This document shows, piece by piece, positions 1 to 8,900 of a stretch of 64,000 nt of DNA. Source of the DNA: Oscillatoriaceae cyanobacterium Prado104 (lineage in GTDB: Bacteria; Cyanobacteriota; Cyanobacteriia; Cyanobacteriales; Microcoleaceae); contig JALOON010000056.1 in assembly GCA_025454405.1 (NCBI GenBank), positions 1 to 64,000 of the forward strand. Direction: 5' to 3'. Position 1 is the stretch's first letter, and the number at the start of each line of letters is the position of its first letter. Below the pieces are notes generated by a model. It was given only the letters and a program-made list of their open reading frames with translations. It was not told where the DNA came from and did no database searches. A program made the translations under genes and the position numbers.

Positions 1-1
1 A

Positions 2-1214
2 GAAGAAGCATTGAAGCGCGATCACCGCAAACTCGGCAAAGAATTGGGTTTATTTATTTTTGCCGATCCGGTAGGTCCGGGCTTGCCTTTGTGGACGCCG
101 AAAGGCACAATTTTGAGAAGTATTTTAGAAGACTTCTTGAAACAAGAACAAATCAAGCGCGGTTATTTGCAAGTAGTTACACCGCACATCGCTAGAGTCG
201 ATTTGTTCAAAATTTCCGGTCACTGGCAGAAATACAAAGAAGATATGTTTCCGCTGATGGCTGAGGATGAGGAAGCGGCAGCAAACGAACAGGGTTTTGT
301 GATGAAACCGATGAACTGTCCTTTTCACATTCAAATTTACAAAAGCGAACTGCGTTCCTATCACGGTTTACCGCTACGAACAATCGGGAGAATTGGGCGG
401 TTTAACTAGAGTTCGCGGCTTTACGGTGGATGATTCCCACTTATTTGTTACGCCGGAACAGTTGGATGCAGAATTTTTGAATGTGGTGGATTTGATTCTG
501 TCAGTATTCAAGAGTTTGCAACTGAAGAATTTTAAGGCGCGTTTGAGTTTCCGCGATCCGAACAATTTAGAAAAATATATCGGTTCCGATGAAGCTTGGG
601 AAAAGGCTCAAGGTGCCATCCGCCGCGCTGTGGAAACTTTGGGCATGAATTATTTTGAGGGAATTGGAGAAGCGGCTTTTTACGGACCGAAACTCGATTT
701 CATTTTCCAGGATGTTTTGGATCGAGAATGGCAATTGGGAACCGTTCAAGTTGATTACAATTTGCCGGAACGTTTCGAGTTGGAATACGTGGCTGAAGAC
801 GGTATTCGCAAGCGCCCGGTGATGATTCACCGCGCTCCTTTCGGTTCTTTGGAACGCTTGATCGGGATTTTGATTGAGGAATATGCGGGGGATTTTCCGC
901 TGTGGTTAGCGCCGATTCAAGTGCGGTTGTTACCTGTCAGCAGCGAGTTTTTGCCGTTTGCTAGGGAAGCGGTGGCGAAGATGAAAATGCTCAATATTCG
1001 GGCGGAAGTTGATGAAAGTAACGAGCGTTTGGGCAAGTTAATTCGCAATGCGGAGAAGGATAAAATTCCGGTGATGGGCGTTGTGGGTGCGAAGGAAGTT
1101 GAGGCGAATAGTTTGAATATTCGGACTCGGGCTTCTGGAGAGTTGGGGGCGATTTCGGTTGGTGATGTTATTGAGAGGTTGCAGGGGGCGATTGCGAGTT
1201 ACGGCAATTTTTAG
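2..1214 (+). pseudogene. thrS: Threonyl-tRNA synthetase, 5' end outside window, frameshifted by an internal deletion
   Basis: The product would charge tRNA-Thr with threonine. The reading frame is already open at the first bases (EEALKRDHRKLG), so the start lies upstream. The class II catalytic core is recognisable: the stretch FVMKPMNCPFH, the motif-2 region VYRYEQSGELGGLTRVRGF, and motif 3 HRAPFGSLERLIG, followed by a C-terminal anticodon-binding domain to base 1214. The upstream frame runs through RSY at 353-361 and the downstream frame resumes at base 363 with TVYRYEQ. Family members have about ten residues (of the type ELPLRLAEFG) between these points, so about 32 nt are missing and the frame changes. 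Neither half alone can be a working enzyme. As ThrRS is essential, either another thrS copy exists or the deletion is an assembly error. Identification is firm; the status as a pseudogene is not. Confidence 0.9.
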
Positions 1215-1652
1215 GTTTTTGCAACCGCTGATGGGGGCGGATTAACGTTGATTAACGCAGATGATAGTTTGATATTGTCTGCGTTTTTATTAGTATTTCA
1301 GGGTAAGAGAGACGTGCAAACTAGATACTTAGGGTGCGCGGTGCGCACCTTACAGTTACTGAGTTCGATCGAATTGCTACACTCATTTGGACTTGCTGTA
1401 TGTGTAGGATGCGCGCTGCGTACTTGACATTTTTAAACCGCAGAGGGCGCAGAGGAGGGGGAGAAAGGGGAGAGAAATAGGTGAAGTAATGAATAATTTC
1501 GATCGCCACATTTCTTCGATATTATGGGATGTTATTTGTTGATTGTTTCGTGTTGGATTTTCGGTCAGTTTACTAATTTTGAAAATTGCATTCAGGATGC
1601 TCGTTGACGGGTTAAAATAATATAATTAGTTAAATTCACAGGAGTTCGATCG
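1215..1652. other. Gene-free stretch between thrS and the DUF4058 cluster
   Basis: Besides the terminator, this stretch holds a palindrome at 1333-1349 (arms GGTGCGC and GCGCACC, loop GGT) that recurs at 18019 and 41209, and a purine-rich tract around 1440-1480 that resembles the cyanobacterial CCGCAGAGG-type repeat. An open frame on the minus strand at 1321-1509 reads straight through these repeats and is not credible. The last 60 bases are AT-rich and probably carry the promoter of the first DUF4058 gene, but no convincing -35/-10 pair stands out. Confidence 0.6.
1254..1290 (+). terminator. Intrinsic terminator of thrS
   Basis: The arms AACGCAGA (1254-1261) and TCTGCGTT (1278-1285) are perfect complements around a 16-nt loop and run into a T-rich tail. 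The site lies 40 bases after the thrS stop codon, as expected for a Rho-independent terminator. Confidence 0.75.
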
Positions 1653-2441
1653 ATGCCCAATCCATTTCCGGGAATGAACCCTTATTTAGAAAATCCCGAT
1701 TTTTGGTCGGAAGTACATCTTTTACTGATTGCTATCCTTCAAGAGTCTTTAGTTCCCCAATTAGTGCCAAAATATCGCGTTGCGATTGAAAAGCGAGTTT
1801 ATGAAATTAAGGGAGAAGAATCTCTGTTAGTCGGGATTCCTGATGTTTCCGTACAGCGCAATCCGGCTGTCAGGAATCCGATTACTTCTAATGTGGCTGT
1901 TGCCTCACCGCCAATCGCGCCCGTACCAGTGACTTTACCCATGTCCGAAGAGGTGAGAGAAAGGTATTTGGAGATTGTCGATATGGCAACTAAGGAAGTT
2001 GTGACTGTAATTGAAATACTATCGCCTGCTAACAAACGCCCCGGAAAAGGGCGCGAAATGTATGAAGAAAAGCGGGATAATGTTTTTGGCAGTTGCACTA
2101 ATTTAGTGGAAATCGATCTGTTGCGGTGTTGGAAACCTTTGCCTGTTTTGGGAGCTAATTTTGCAGCTAGTTATCGAATTTTAGTGAGTCGGGCAAATCG
2201 CAGACCGAGGGCAGATTTATACTTATTTAATCTACCAAATGCAATTCCGGATTTTCCTTTGCCTTTGCGCCCAGAAGATACTGAACCAATTGTGGATTTA
2301 CAGGCGTTGTTGAATGCAGTGTACGATCGCGCGGGCTACGATTTTTCGATCGATTACAATACTGATATAGTTCCACCTCTGTCGGAATCTGATGCTGTTT
2401 GGTCTGATGCTTTGCTGCGCGAGAGAGGATTGAGAGAATAG
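1653..2441 (+). CDS. DUF4058 family protein, copy 1 of 3
   Basis: This 262-residue protein begins MPNPFPGMNPYLENPDFW, the hallmark of DUF4058, a family common in cyanobacteria and of unknown function. It has no signal peptide or membrane segment. The middle carries GIPDVSV (about residues 60-67) and VIEILSPANKR (about 120-130), a D...E-x-LSP arrangement similar to that in Uma2 proteins; a PD-(D/E)XK-like fold is my inference only. The C-terminal part has ADLYLFNLP and ends in a conserved ERGL. A good Shine-Dalgarno (AGGAG) sits 10 bases before the ATG and is repeated before copy 2. The gene is first of three head-to-tail paralogues with a 32-base gap to the next, so co-transcription is likely. 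Confidence 0.88.
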   Translation: MPNPFPGMNPYLENPDFWSEVHLLLIAILQESLVPQLVPKYRVAIEKRVYEIKGEESLLVGIPDVSVQRNPAVRNPITSNVAVASPPIAPVPVTLPMSEEVRERYLEIVDMATKEVVTVIEILSPANKRPGKGREMYEEKRDNVFGSCTNLVEIDLLRCWKPLPVLGANFAASYRILVSRANRRPRADLYLFNLPNAIPDFPLPLRPEDTEPIVDLQALLNAVYDRAGYDFSIDYNTDIVPPLSESDAVWSDALLRERGLRE

Positions 2442-2473
2442 TACAAGCAAGTAAATTAACAGGAGTTCGATCG

Positions 2474-3268
2474 ATGCCCAATCCATTTCCGGGGATGAAT
2501 CCTTATTTAGAAAATCCCGATTTTTGGTCGGAAGTACACAATCGATTGATAGTCGCGATCGCAGATGTTTTAGTCCCTCAATTAGTGCCAAAGTATCGGG
2601 TTGCTATTGAAAAGCGAGTTTATGAAATTAAGGGAGAAGAATCTCTGTTAGTCGGGATTCCTGATGTTTCCGTACAGCGCAATCCGGCTGTCAGGAATCC
2701 CATTACTTCTAATGTGGCTGTTGCCTCACCGCCAATCGCACCCGTACCAGTGACTTTACCCATGTCCGAAGAGGTTCGAGAAGGGTATTTACAGATTGTA
2801 GATATGGCGACTAAGGAAGTTATTACGGTAATTGAAGTGCTGTCGCCTGCTAATAAACGTCCGGGAGACGGGCGAAAAATGTATGAGGAAAAGCGAGATA
2901 AGGTGTTCGGAAGTCGATCGCACTTAGTGGAAATTGACTTGCTGCGAATTTACCAACCTCTGCCTGTTTTTGGGAACAATATTGATGGAAGTTATCGAAT
3001 TTTAGTGAGTCGGGCAAATCGCAGACCTCGGGCGGATTTATACTTATTTAATTTACCGGATGCAATTCCATCTTTTCCGCTGCCTTTGCGCGAACCTGAT
3101 GTGGAACCCATTGTCGATTTACAGGCTTTGTTGAATGCAGTGTACGATCGCGCGGGATACGATTTTTCGATCGATTACAATGCTGATATAATTCCACCTC
3201 TGTCGGAAACTGATGCTGTTTGGGTTGATACTTTATTGCGGGAGAGGGGTTTACTTCCTTCTCAGTAG
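2474..3268 (+). CDS. DUF4058 family protein, copy 2 of 3
   Basis: This 264-residue paralogue of the preceding gene has the same N-terminal signature and the same ribosome-binding leader (AGGAG, then TTCGATCG, then ATG). Between about 2600 and 2770 it is almost identical in DNA to copy 1 (only a few substitutions), while the regions around the first 100 bases and the stretch coding for IYQPLPVFGNN differ clearly. This patchwork suggests gene conversion or a recent unequal crossover rather than simple duplication. The conserved GIPDVSV and VIEVLSPANKR motifs are intact. Function unknown; cytoplasmic by absence of any signal or membrane segment. Confidence 0.88.
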   Translation: MPNPFPGMNPYLENPDFWSEVHNRLIVAIADVLVPQLVPKYRVAIEKRVYEIKGEESLLVGIPDVSVQRNPAVRNPITSNVAVASPPIAPVPVTLPMSEEVREGYLQIVDMATKEVITVIEVLSPANKRPGDGRKMYEEKRDKVFGSRSHLVEIDLLRIYQPLPVFGNNIDGSYRILVSRANRRPRADLYLFNLPDAIPSFPLPLREPDVEPIVDLQALLNAVYDRAGYDFSIDYNADIIPPLSETDAVWVDTLLRERGLLPSQ

Positions 3269-3328
3269 AATACGATCTACTTCTTATCGATCGCAAACCT
3301 AAAATTGTAGTAAACGGAAGGTGCTCTC

Positions 3329-4117
3329 ATGCCTAACCCTTTTCCGGGAATGAATCCCTATTTAGAACATCCCGATTTTTGGCCGGAAATCCATCACTTA
3401 CTGATTGCCATTATTAAAGAGTCGCTAACTCCCCTATTGCAACCTAAATACCGCGTCGCGATCGAAAAGCGAATTTACGAAATTCAAGGTGACACCTCTC
3501 TATTAGTAGCAATTCCTGATGTTTCTATCCAACAGAAAGGTCACGCAACAAGTCCGATCGCATCTAATACTGCTGTTGCTTATCCAACTGTGCAACCCCG
3601 ACAAGTTAGAGTTCCCACGGCAGCGGAATTTCGTGAAGGCTATTTAGAAGTAATCGATCGCGCAACTAAAGAAGTTGTCACAGTTATCGAAGTACTTTCG
3701 CCGGCTAATAAACGTCGGGGTGAAGGTCGAGAAAAATATGACAGCAAACGAAATAAAATATTTGATAGCAGTACCCATTTAGTTGAAATAGATTTGCTGC
3801 GCGGTGGCGAACCTTTGCCTGTTTTTGGCGATGCTGGTGAAAGCAACTACCGCATTTTAGTCAGTCGCAGCGATCTGCGTCCGATCGCGGATTTATACTT
3901 GTTCGATTTGCCGGATGCAATTCCTGCATTTACCTTACCTTTGCGTCAAGAAGATGCGGCACCTGTTGTGGATTTACAAGCGCTAATTGATGAAGTGTAC
4001 GATCGGGGAGGTTACGATTTTGAAATAGATTATACGGCAGATGTAGTCCCGCCTCTGTCGGAAACTGATGCTGTTTGGGTTGATACTTTGCTGCGAGAGA
4101 GGGGTTTAAAGCCCTAA
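3329..4117 (+). CDS. DUF4058 family protein, copy 3 of 3
   Basis: This is the third and most diverged DUF4058 copy (262 residues). It shares MPNPFPGMNPYLE, PKYRVAIEKR, AIPDVSI, VIEVLSPANKR and the final ERGL with the other two, but differs along its whole length, including the block that is homogenised between copies 1 and 2. It has its own ribosome-binding site (GGAAGGTG just before the ATG). The 60-base gap from copy 2 is compatible with one transcript. The gene converges on petD, and a palindromic repeat fills the gap between them. Confidence 0.87.
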   Translation: MPNPFPGMNPYLEHPDFWPEIHHLLIAIIKESLTPLLQPKYRVAIEKRIYEIQGDTSLLVAIPDVSIQQKGHATSPIASNTAVAYPTVQPRQVRVPTAAEFREGYLEVIDRATKEVVTVIEVLSPANKRRGEGREKYDSKRNKIFDSSTHLVEIDLLRGGEPLPVFGDAGESNYRILVSRSDLRPIADLYLFDLPDAIPAFTLPLRQEDAAPVVDLQALIDEVYDRGGYDFEIDYTADVVPPLSETDAVWVDTLLRERGLKP

Positions 4118-4130
4118 TTAGTAAATGATT

Positions 4131-4239
4131 AGGACTTACGCACCGACGGTCAGAAACCAGGTTTTTTTAAGAACATCTTTCGTTCTCGCCTGCGGATCGG
4201 ACAACAAACCCGGTTTCTTTGGTTGAGTGCGCAAATCCT
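4131..4239. repeat. MITE-like 109-bp palindromic element
   Basis: The ends AGGACTTACGCAC (4131-4143) and GTGCGCAAATCCT (4227-4239) are inverted with two mismatches. Inside, AGAAACCAGGTTT pairs with AAACCCGGTTTCT (one mismatch), and the centre folds again (AGAAC/GTTCT). The whole element can form one long nested hairpin. It has no open reading frame. It lies between convergent genes (DUF4058 copy 3 and petD) and could end transcription from both sides. Its ends resemble those of small non-autonomous transposons in cyanobacteria, from memory only. Confidence 0.6.
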
Positions 4240-4244
4240 GTGAT

Positions 4245-4730
4245 TTAGAACAAGCCTAAAGTCAGCGATTTGTCAATGGGGAAAGTAGCGCCAATTCCCA
4301 GCCAGATGGCAATTAAAGTGCCAAACAAGAAAACTGCGATCGCAATTGGACGGCGAAATGGGTTTTGAAACTTGTTGACACTTTCGATGAATGGAACTAG
4401 CATCAATCCTATGGGAATCGCAACCATTGCTGCAATTCCTAACAGTTTGTTGGGAACGATGCGCAGGATTTGAAAAACTGGGTACAAGTACCATTCTGGG
4501 AGGATTTCTAGCGGGGTAGCAAAGGGGTTAGCCGGTTCTCCCGAACTTGCGGGGTCGAGAACTGCTAAGCCGACGCAGAGGGCAAATGTCCCCAGCATTA
4601 CTACTGGAAAAACGTACAGCAGTTCGTTAGGCCAGGCTGGTTCCCCGTAGTAATTGTGACCCATGCCTTTAGCTAGCTTGGCCCGCAATTTTGGATCGCT
4701 TAGATCCGGTTTTTTCGATGTTGTTGCCAT
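4245..4730 (-). CDS. petD: Cytochrome b6-f complex subunit IV
   Basis: PetD, with cytochrome b6, forms the quinol-oxidising core of the thylakoid b6-f complex that passes electrons from plastoquinol to plastocyanin. The protein of 161 residues starts [16 protein letters not shown], has the invariant PEWY loop of the Qo site (in [15 protein letters not shown]), and three hydrophobic helices, matching the family's usual length of about 160. The frame stays open to 4808, but the ATG at 4730 gives the canonical N-terminus. In most cyanobacteria petB lies directly upstream; here the upstream neighbour is a divergent tetR gene, so petD is alone. Nothing in the protein looks damaged. Confidence 0.95.
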   Translation of the reverse strand: MATTSKKPDLSDPKLRAKLAKGMGHNYYGEPAWPNELLYVFPVVMLGTFALCVGLAVLDPASSGEPANPFATPLEILPEWYLYPVFQILRIVPNKLLGIAAMVAIPIGLMLVPFIESVNKFQNPFRRPIAIAVFLFGTLIAIWLGIGATFPIDKSLTLGLF

Positions 4731-4870
4731 AATGGAAATAGTTTTTGTTTTTTTGTTTGGGACTTGCGCATCAGGCTCCGTTTGCAGGAGCAATTGCTGA
4801 ATTGCCACTGCAATTTGTCCGCCGGAGGACCTCAGCCCGCACGAGTCCTATTTTTTCTAGCCTGCTTACT

Positions 4871-4886
4871 AGACAGACCTGTCTGT
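4871..4886. promoter_or_regulatory. Probable TetR operator
   Basis: Two overlapping perfect palindromes share this site: AGACAG-AC-CTGTCT (4871-4884) and ACAGAC-CT-GTCTGT (4873-4886). The site ends 9 bases before the tetR ATG, where a bound repressor would block its own transcription. The AGACnnnnGTCT type of sequence is common among TetR-family operators. Autoregulation is inferred from the position. Confidence 0.65.
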
Positions 4887-4895
4887 ATATTATCT

Positions 4896-5462
4896 ATGTC
4901 AGCTAAATCTAGCAATACTCGGGAAAAGATTTTGTCCACAGCTTCAGAGCTTTTTTACCGCAAAGGCATCCGCAATGTTGGCGTCGATGAGGTGATAGCT
5001 GCTTCTGGAGTTGCCAAGATGACGCTTTACAAGCATTTCCCATCAAAAGACCAACTAATTTTAGAAACCGTACAGTATCGAGACGAACAGTGGTGCCGCT
5101 GGTTTTTTGGGACAGTCGAACAGCGGGGAAGCAGTGCCAAAGAGCGTTTAATTGGGATGTTTGATGTATTGGAAGAGTGGTTTGGCAGTCCCGAGTTTCG
5201 CGGTTGTCCTTTTATTAATGCCGTGGCGGAACTCGCCGACGCAGGACATCCGGCACACCGGGCCGCACTCGGGCCCAGACACGCAATTCGCACTTACGTT
5301 CAACAGCTTGCGGAGGAAGCTGGCTTACCTAATTCACAAGAATTTTCGCAGCAATTTGTAATTTTGTTTGGGGGAGCAATTGTGATGGCAAGTATGGAGG
5401 GCGGGCCTGCGGCGGCCCAGTACGCCCGTGGTGCGGCATCGGTTTTGCTTTCTGCTAAGTAG
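4896..5462 (+). CDS. TetR/AcrR family transcriptional regulator
   Basis: This 188-residue repressor-type protein has an N-terminal helix-turn-helix (TREKILSTASELFYRKG through GVAKMTLYKHFPSKDQLI, about residues 8-56) and a C-terminal all-helical ligand-binding and dimerisation domain containing GCPFINAVAEL. The frame is open from 4764, but the ATG at 4896 gives the standard TetR N-terminus and lies just after the palindrome at 4871-4886. Many relatives control efflux pumps or redox enzymes, but no such gene is adjacent: petD is divergent and a degenerate Uma2 gene follows on the other strand. The ligand and target are therefore unknown, apart from probable autorepression. Confidence 0.92.
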   Translation: MSAKSSNTREKILSTASELFYRKGIRNVGVDEVIAASGVAKMTLYKHFPSKDQLILETVQYRDEQWCRWFFGTVEQRGSSAKERLIGMFDVLEEWFGSPEFRGCPFINAVAELADAGHPAHRAALGPRHAIRTYVQQLAEEAGLPNSQEFSQQFVILFGGAIVMASMEGGPAAAQYARGAASVLLSAK

Positions 5463-5530
5463 AAAGAAGAAGGAAGAAGGACTTAGTTATTTTTGAAATA
5501 AAAAATCCGGTTTCTGCCTCCCTCATATCG

Positions 5531-5734
5531 TTAAACACCAGCCCTCAAAACTTGTTCAGCGGTTAGTTTCAATCCTGGAAAGGTTGGAGAGACGATAGTT
5601 CGATCGCCTCGAAACTGCTGAATTTCATACTCTCCATCCACTAGAATACAGATAGAGAGGGTGGGTTGTTTGGGCTTTCCAATGTGTCGAGTACCACCCA
5701 ATCGAAGTGGCAAAACTTCCTGTAACTTCATCAT
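5531..5734 (-). pseudogene. C-terminal remnant of a Uma2-family protein
   Basis: The 67 codons match only the last third of Uma2/DUF820 proteins, which are normally about 190 residues: LGGTRHIGKPKQPTLSI, then DGEYEIQQFRG, then VSPTFPGLKLTAEQVL. The catalytic-type PD...E-V motifs found in complete members (see the gene at 18173) are missing. A repeat cluster begins 16 bases upstream at 5750, where the rest of the gene would be, so repeat-associated deletion is likely. The ATG may be fortuitous and expression is doubtful. Confidence 0.6.
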
Positions 5735-5749
5735 AGCAAACTTAGATGC

Positions 5750-5872
5750 AGATCCCCCCTAGCCCCCCTTAAAAAGGGGGGAACCGGAAACTTCTTTAAG
5801 TCCCCCTTTTTAAGGGGGGAACCGGAAACTTCTTTAAGTCCCCCTTTTTAAGGGGGATTTAGGGGGATCTAG
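5750..5872. repeat. GATCCCCC-type palindromic repeat cluster
   Basis: Short hairpins of the type CCCCCTTTTTAAGGGGG are separated by GAACCGGAAACTTCTTTAAG with a spacing of 38 bases, ending in GGGGGATTTAGGGGGATC. The same family forms the arrays at 23350, 33277 and 59656 and one piece inside menD. It lies downstream of the RTX gene and could act as a weak terminator. Confidence 0.8.
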
Positions 5873-5903
5873 ACTATCGATAATTGCGATCGGGACGAGC
5901 GCA

Positions 5904-8900
5904 CTAAATAGCGGTAAAATCTTGTTGTTCGATCGCCCTTACTTCCACTCCATTCAACACAGCTAAAACTCGATTTGTTCCAGCTATCCCGATTAAAGTT
6001 GCACTATTTTCTTGCACGATGCGGAGTCGATCGAACGTCAATCCTCCAGTTAAAACTAACACATCTTCGCCTTTGATAAAATCAGCAATTATATCGATAT
6101 CTTCTCCCGCATTCAAGACAAAATAATCGCGCCCGCTGCCTCCTTGCAGAGTGTTATTTCCCCCATCTCCCGCCAACCAATCGTCCCCAATTCCCCCAGT
6201 TAAACTATCATCACCTTTGCCGCCGTACAGAGTATCGCTGCCCAAATCTCCAAACAGCAAATCGCTGCCTGCATCGCCGCAAATTAAATCGCTATCTTTG
6301 CCGCCATGCACGAGATCGTTATCTTCGCCACCAATAAGAGTATCTTCGCTTTCTTCCCCGTATAAAACATCGTTACCGTTATCGCCAAATAGCAAATCTT
6401 TGCCTGTAAAATCGCCTTCAGCCGGGTCCGAATTTCCGCCAAACAAACTGTCATCTCCTTCATCACCAAGCAAAGTATCGCTGCCTTTGTCGCCCCAAAT
6501 TAAATCGTTATCTTTGCCAGCGATCGCCCGATCGTCATCTTTTCCTGCATAAATAACATCATTCCCTGCATGACCGAGGATGTAGTCGTTATTTTCATTG
6601 CCAAATATGGTGTCGCTATCGGCATCCGATCCGATAGAAACGCTGCTCGCAATACCGCCGTAAATATTGTCGCTGCCGAACAAGCCAATTAGCAAATCGC
6701 TGCCGTTCAAACCGTTGATGTTGTTATTAGTATTGCTGCCAATGATAGTATCTTTACCATCAGTTCCGGTGAGGGTATTTTCAGCAATATTTGGGTTGAT
6801 AATAGAAGCGCGATCGGGTAAATTTAGGCGATCGCAAATACAATCTTCAGCAGCAGAAATTGGCAAATTAGTTGGTGTTTCGCCGACAGGATCGGAAGTT
6901 GTGCCGGTGGGCGTTTCCCCGGCGATTGGTAGGGGCGGTGCCCCCGTGCCCGCCCCCGCTGGAGTTCCTGAAGGCGTCGGACTCGGACTTCCTGAAGGTG
7001 TCGGACTCGGACTTCCCGAAGGTGTCGGATTGGGACTTTCTGAAGGCGTCGGACTCGGACTTCCCGAAGGTGTCGGATTGGGACTTTCTGAAGGCGTCGG
7101 ACTCGGACTTCCTGAAGGCGTCGGATTGGGACTTCCTGAAGGTGTCGGACTCGGACTTCCTGAAGGTGTTGGACTCGGAGTAGGGCTTCCTGAAGGTGTC
7201 GGACTCGGACTTCCGGCAGGTGTCGGACTCGGAGTTCCCGAAGGCGTTGGACTCGGACTTCCGGCAGGTGTCGGACTCGGAGTTCCCGAAGGCGTTGGAC
7301 TCGGACTTCCGGCAGGTGTCGGACTCTGACTTCCTGAAGGCGTCGGACTCTGACTTCCTGAAGGCGTTGGACTTGGACTTCCTGAAGGTGTCGGCGTTGA
7401 AGTTCCCGAAGGCGTCGGCGTCGGAGTTCCTGAAGGTGTTGGCGTCGGAGTTCCTGAAGGCGTTGGAGTTGGAGTTTCTGAAGGCCTTGGAGTTGGCGTC
7501 GGTTCTGGAGTTGGCGTTGGAGTGGTATCAACAATTGTCAAAACAGCACTAGAAACCGCCCCTAAATCGAATCCGTTAGTGGGATTGTTGAAACTTAAAT
7601 TAACAGTTTCATCGCCTTCTATTTCCGAATTATCAATAATTTGTACTGCGAAAGTTTGAGAATTTTCGCCAATTCCAAAATTTAATGTTCCCGATGTTGA
7701 GTTGTAGTCGCTGCCAGCATTAGCAGTACCATCGATCGTACTGTAACTGACAGCAGCCTCGCTAGCAGAATCGGCGCGAGTAACTGTAATTGTCGCCAAA
7801 CCTCCATTTTCATCAACTCTATAATTGGTGGCACTAAAGTTAAACGTACCTGCCTTGATAACGTTAATATTTGCCGTTGACTGCGTGCTTTCCGCGCCGT
7901 CACCGGCGCTGTAGGTGAAGCTATCGAGTCCGCTAAAACCGGGATTGGGAGTGTAACTAAATGAACCGTCGCTATTAAAATTGAGAGTGCCGTTCGTGGG
8001 ATTTGTTACTATATTTGCAGTTAACAAATCGCCATCTAAATCGCTGTCATTGGCTAAAACTCCGGTAGCAACTGGTACGTTAAGAGTTTGACCTTCAGGG
8101 GTGTTGTAATCGTCAATGAGGGCGATCGGCAAACTGTTAGTAACGTTAATACTCGCTATTGTTTGTGCGGTAGCAATGCCGTCGCTGATACTGTAGGTAA
8201 AGCTATCGAGTCCTGCAAATCCGGGATTGGGAGTATAACTAAATGAGCCGTCGTTGTTAAGCGCGATCGAACCATTGTTCGGATTTGCTACTAAATTTGC
8301 AGTTAACACATCGCTGTCTAAATCGCTGTCGTTGGCTAAAACTCCGCCAGCTACAGGTACGTTGAGAACTCTACTGTGAAGGGTATTGTAGGTGTCAATG
8401 AGGGCGATCGGCGGGATATTAGTAACGTCGATATTTACTATTCCCGAGGCTGTTTCAACTCCATCGCTGGCGTTGTAAGTGAAGCTGTCTTGTCCTACAA
8501 AACCGGGATTGGGAGTATAACTAAACGCTCCGTCGCTGTTGAGCGCGATCGAACCATTGTTGGGATTTGTCACTAAATTTGCAGTTAACAAATCGCGATC
8601 TGAATCGCTGTCGTTAGCTAAAACTCCCACAGCAGGAACATTGAGAACTCGATCGTGAATAATATTGTAGCTATCGTTGAGGACAATTGGAATGTTGTTG
8701 GTAACGTTAATATTCACTGTTGTCGGTGCGGTAGCAACCCCGTCGCTGACGCTGTAAGTGAAGCTGTCGGTGCCGATAAAACCCGGATTGGGAGTATAAG
8801 TAAAAGAGCCGTCATTGTTAAATGAAAGCGTCCCGCTGCTAGGATTTGTTAGCAGATTTGCTGTTAATGAATCGCCGTCTGAGTCGCTGTCGTTGGTTAA

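Noticed and set aside
1321-1509. 62-codon minus-strand frame
   Set aside because: It is built from a palindrome and low-complexity purine tracts, with no ribosome site.
6667-7552. Long open frames opposite or overlapping the Ser/Pro linker of the RTX gene
   Set aside because: They consist of monotonous repeats (such as GVGLGLPE or LQEVRVRR) caused by the 18-bp periodicity of the coding strand and have no independent start signals.
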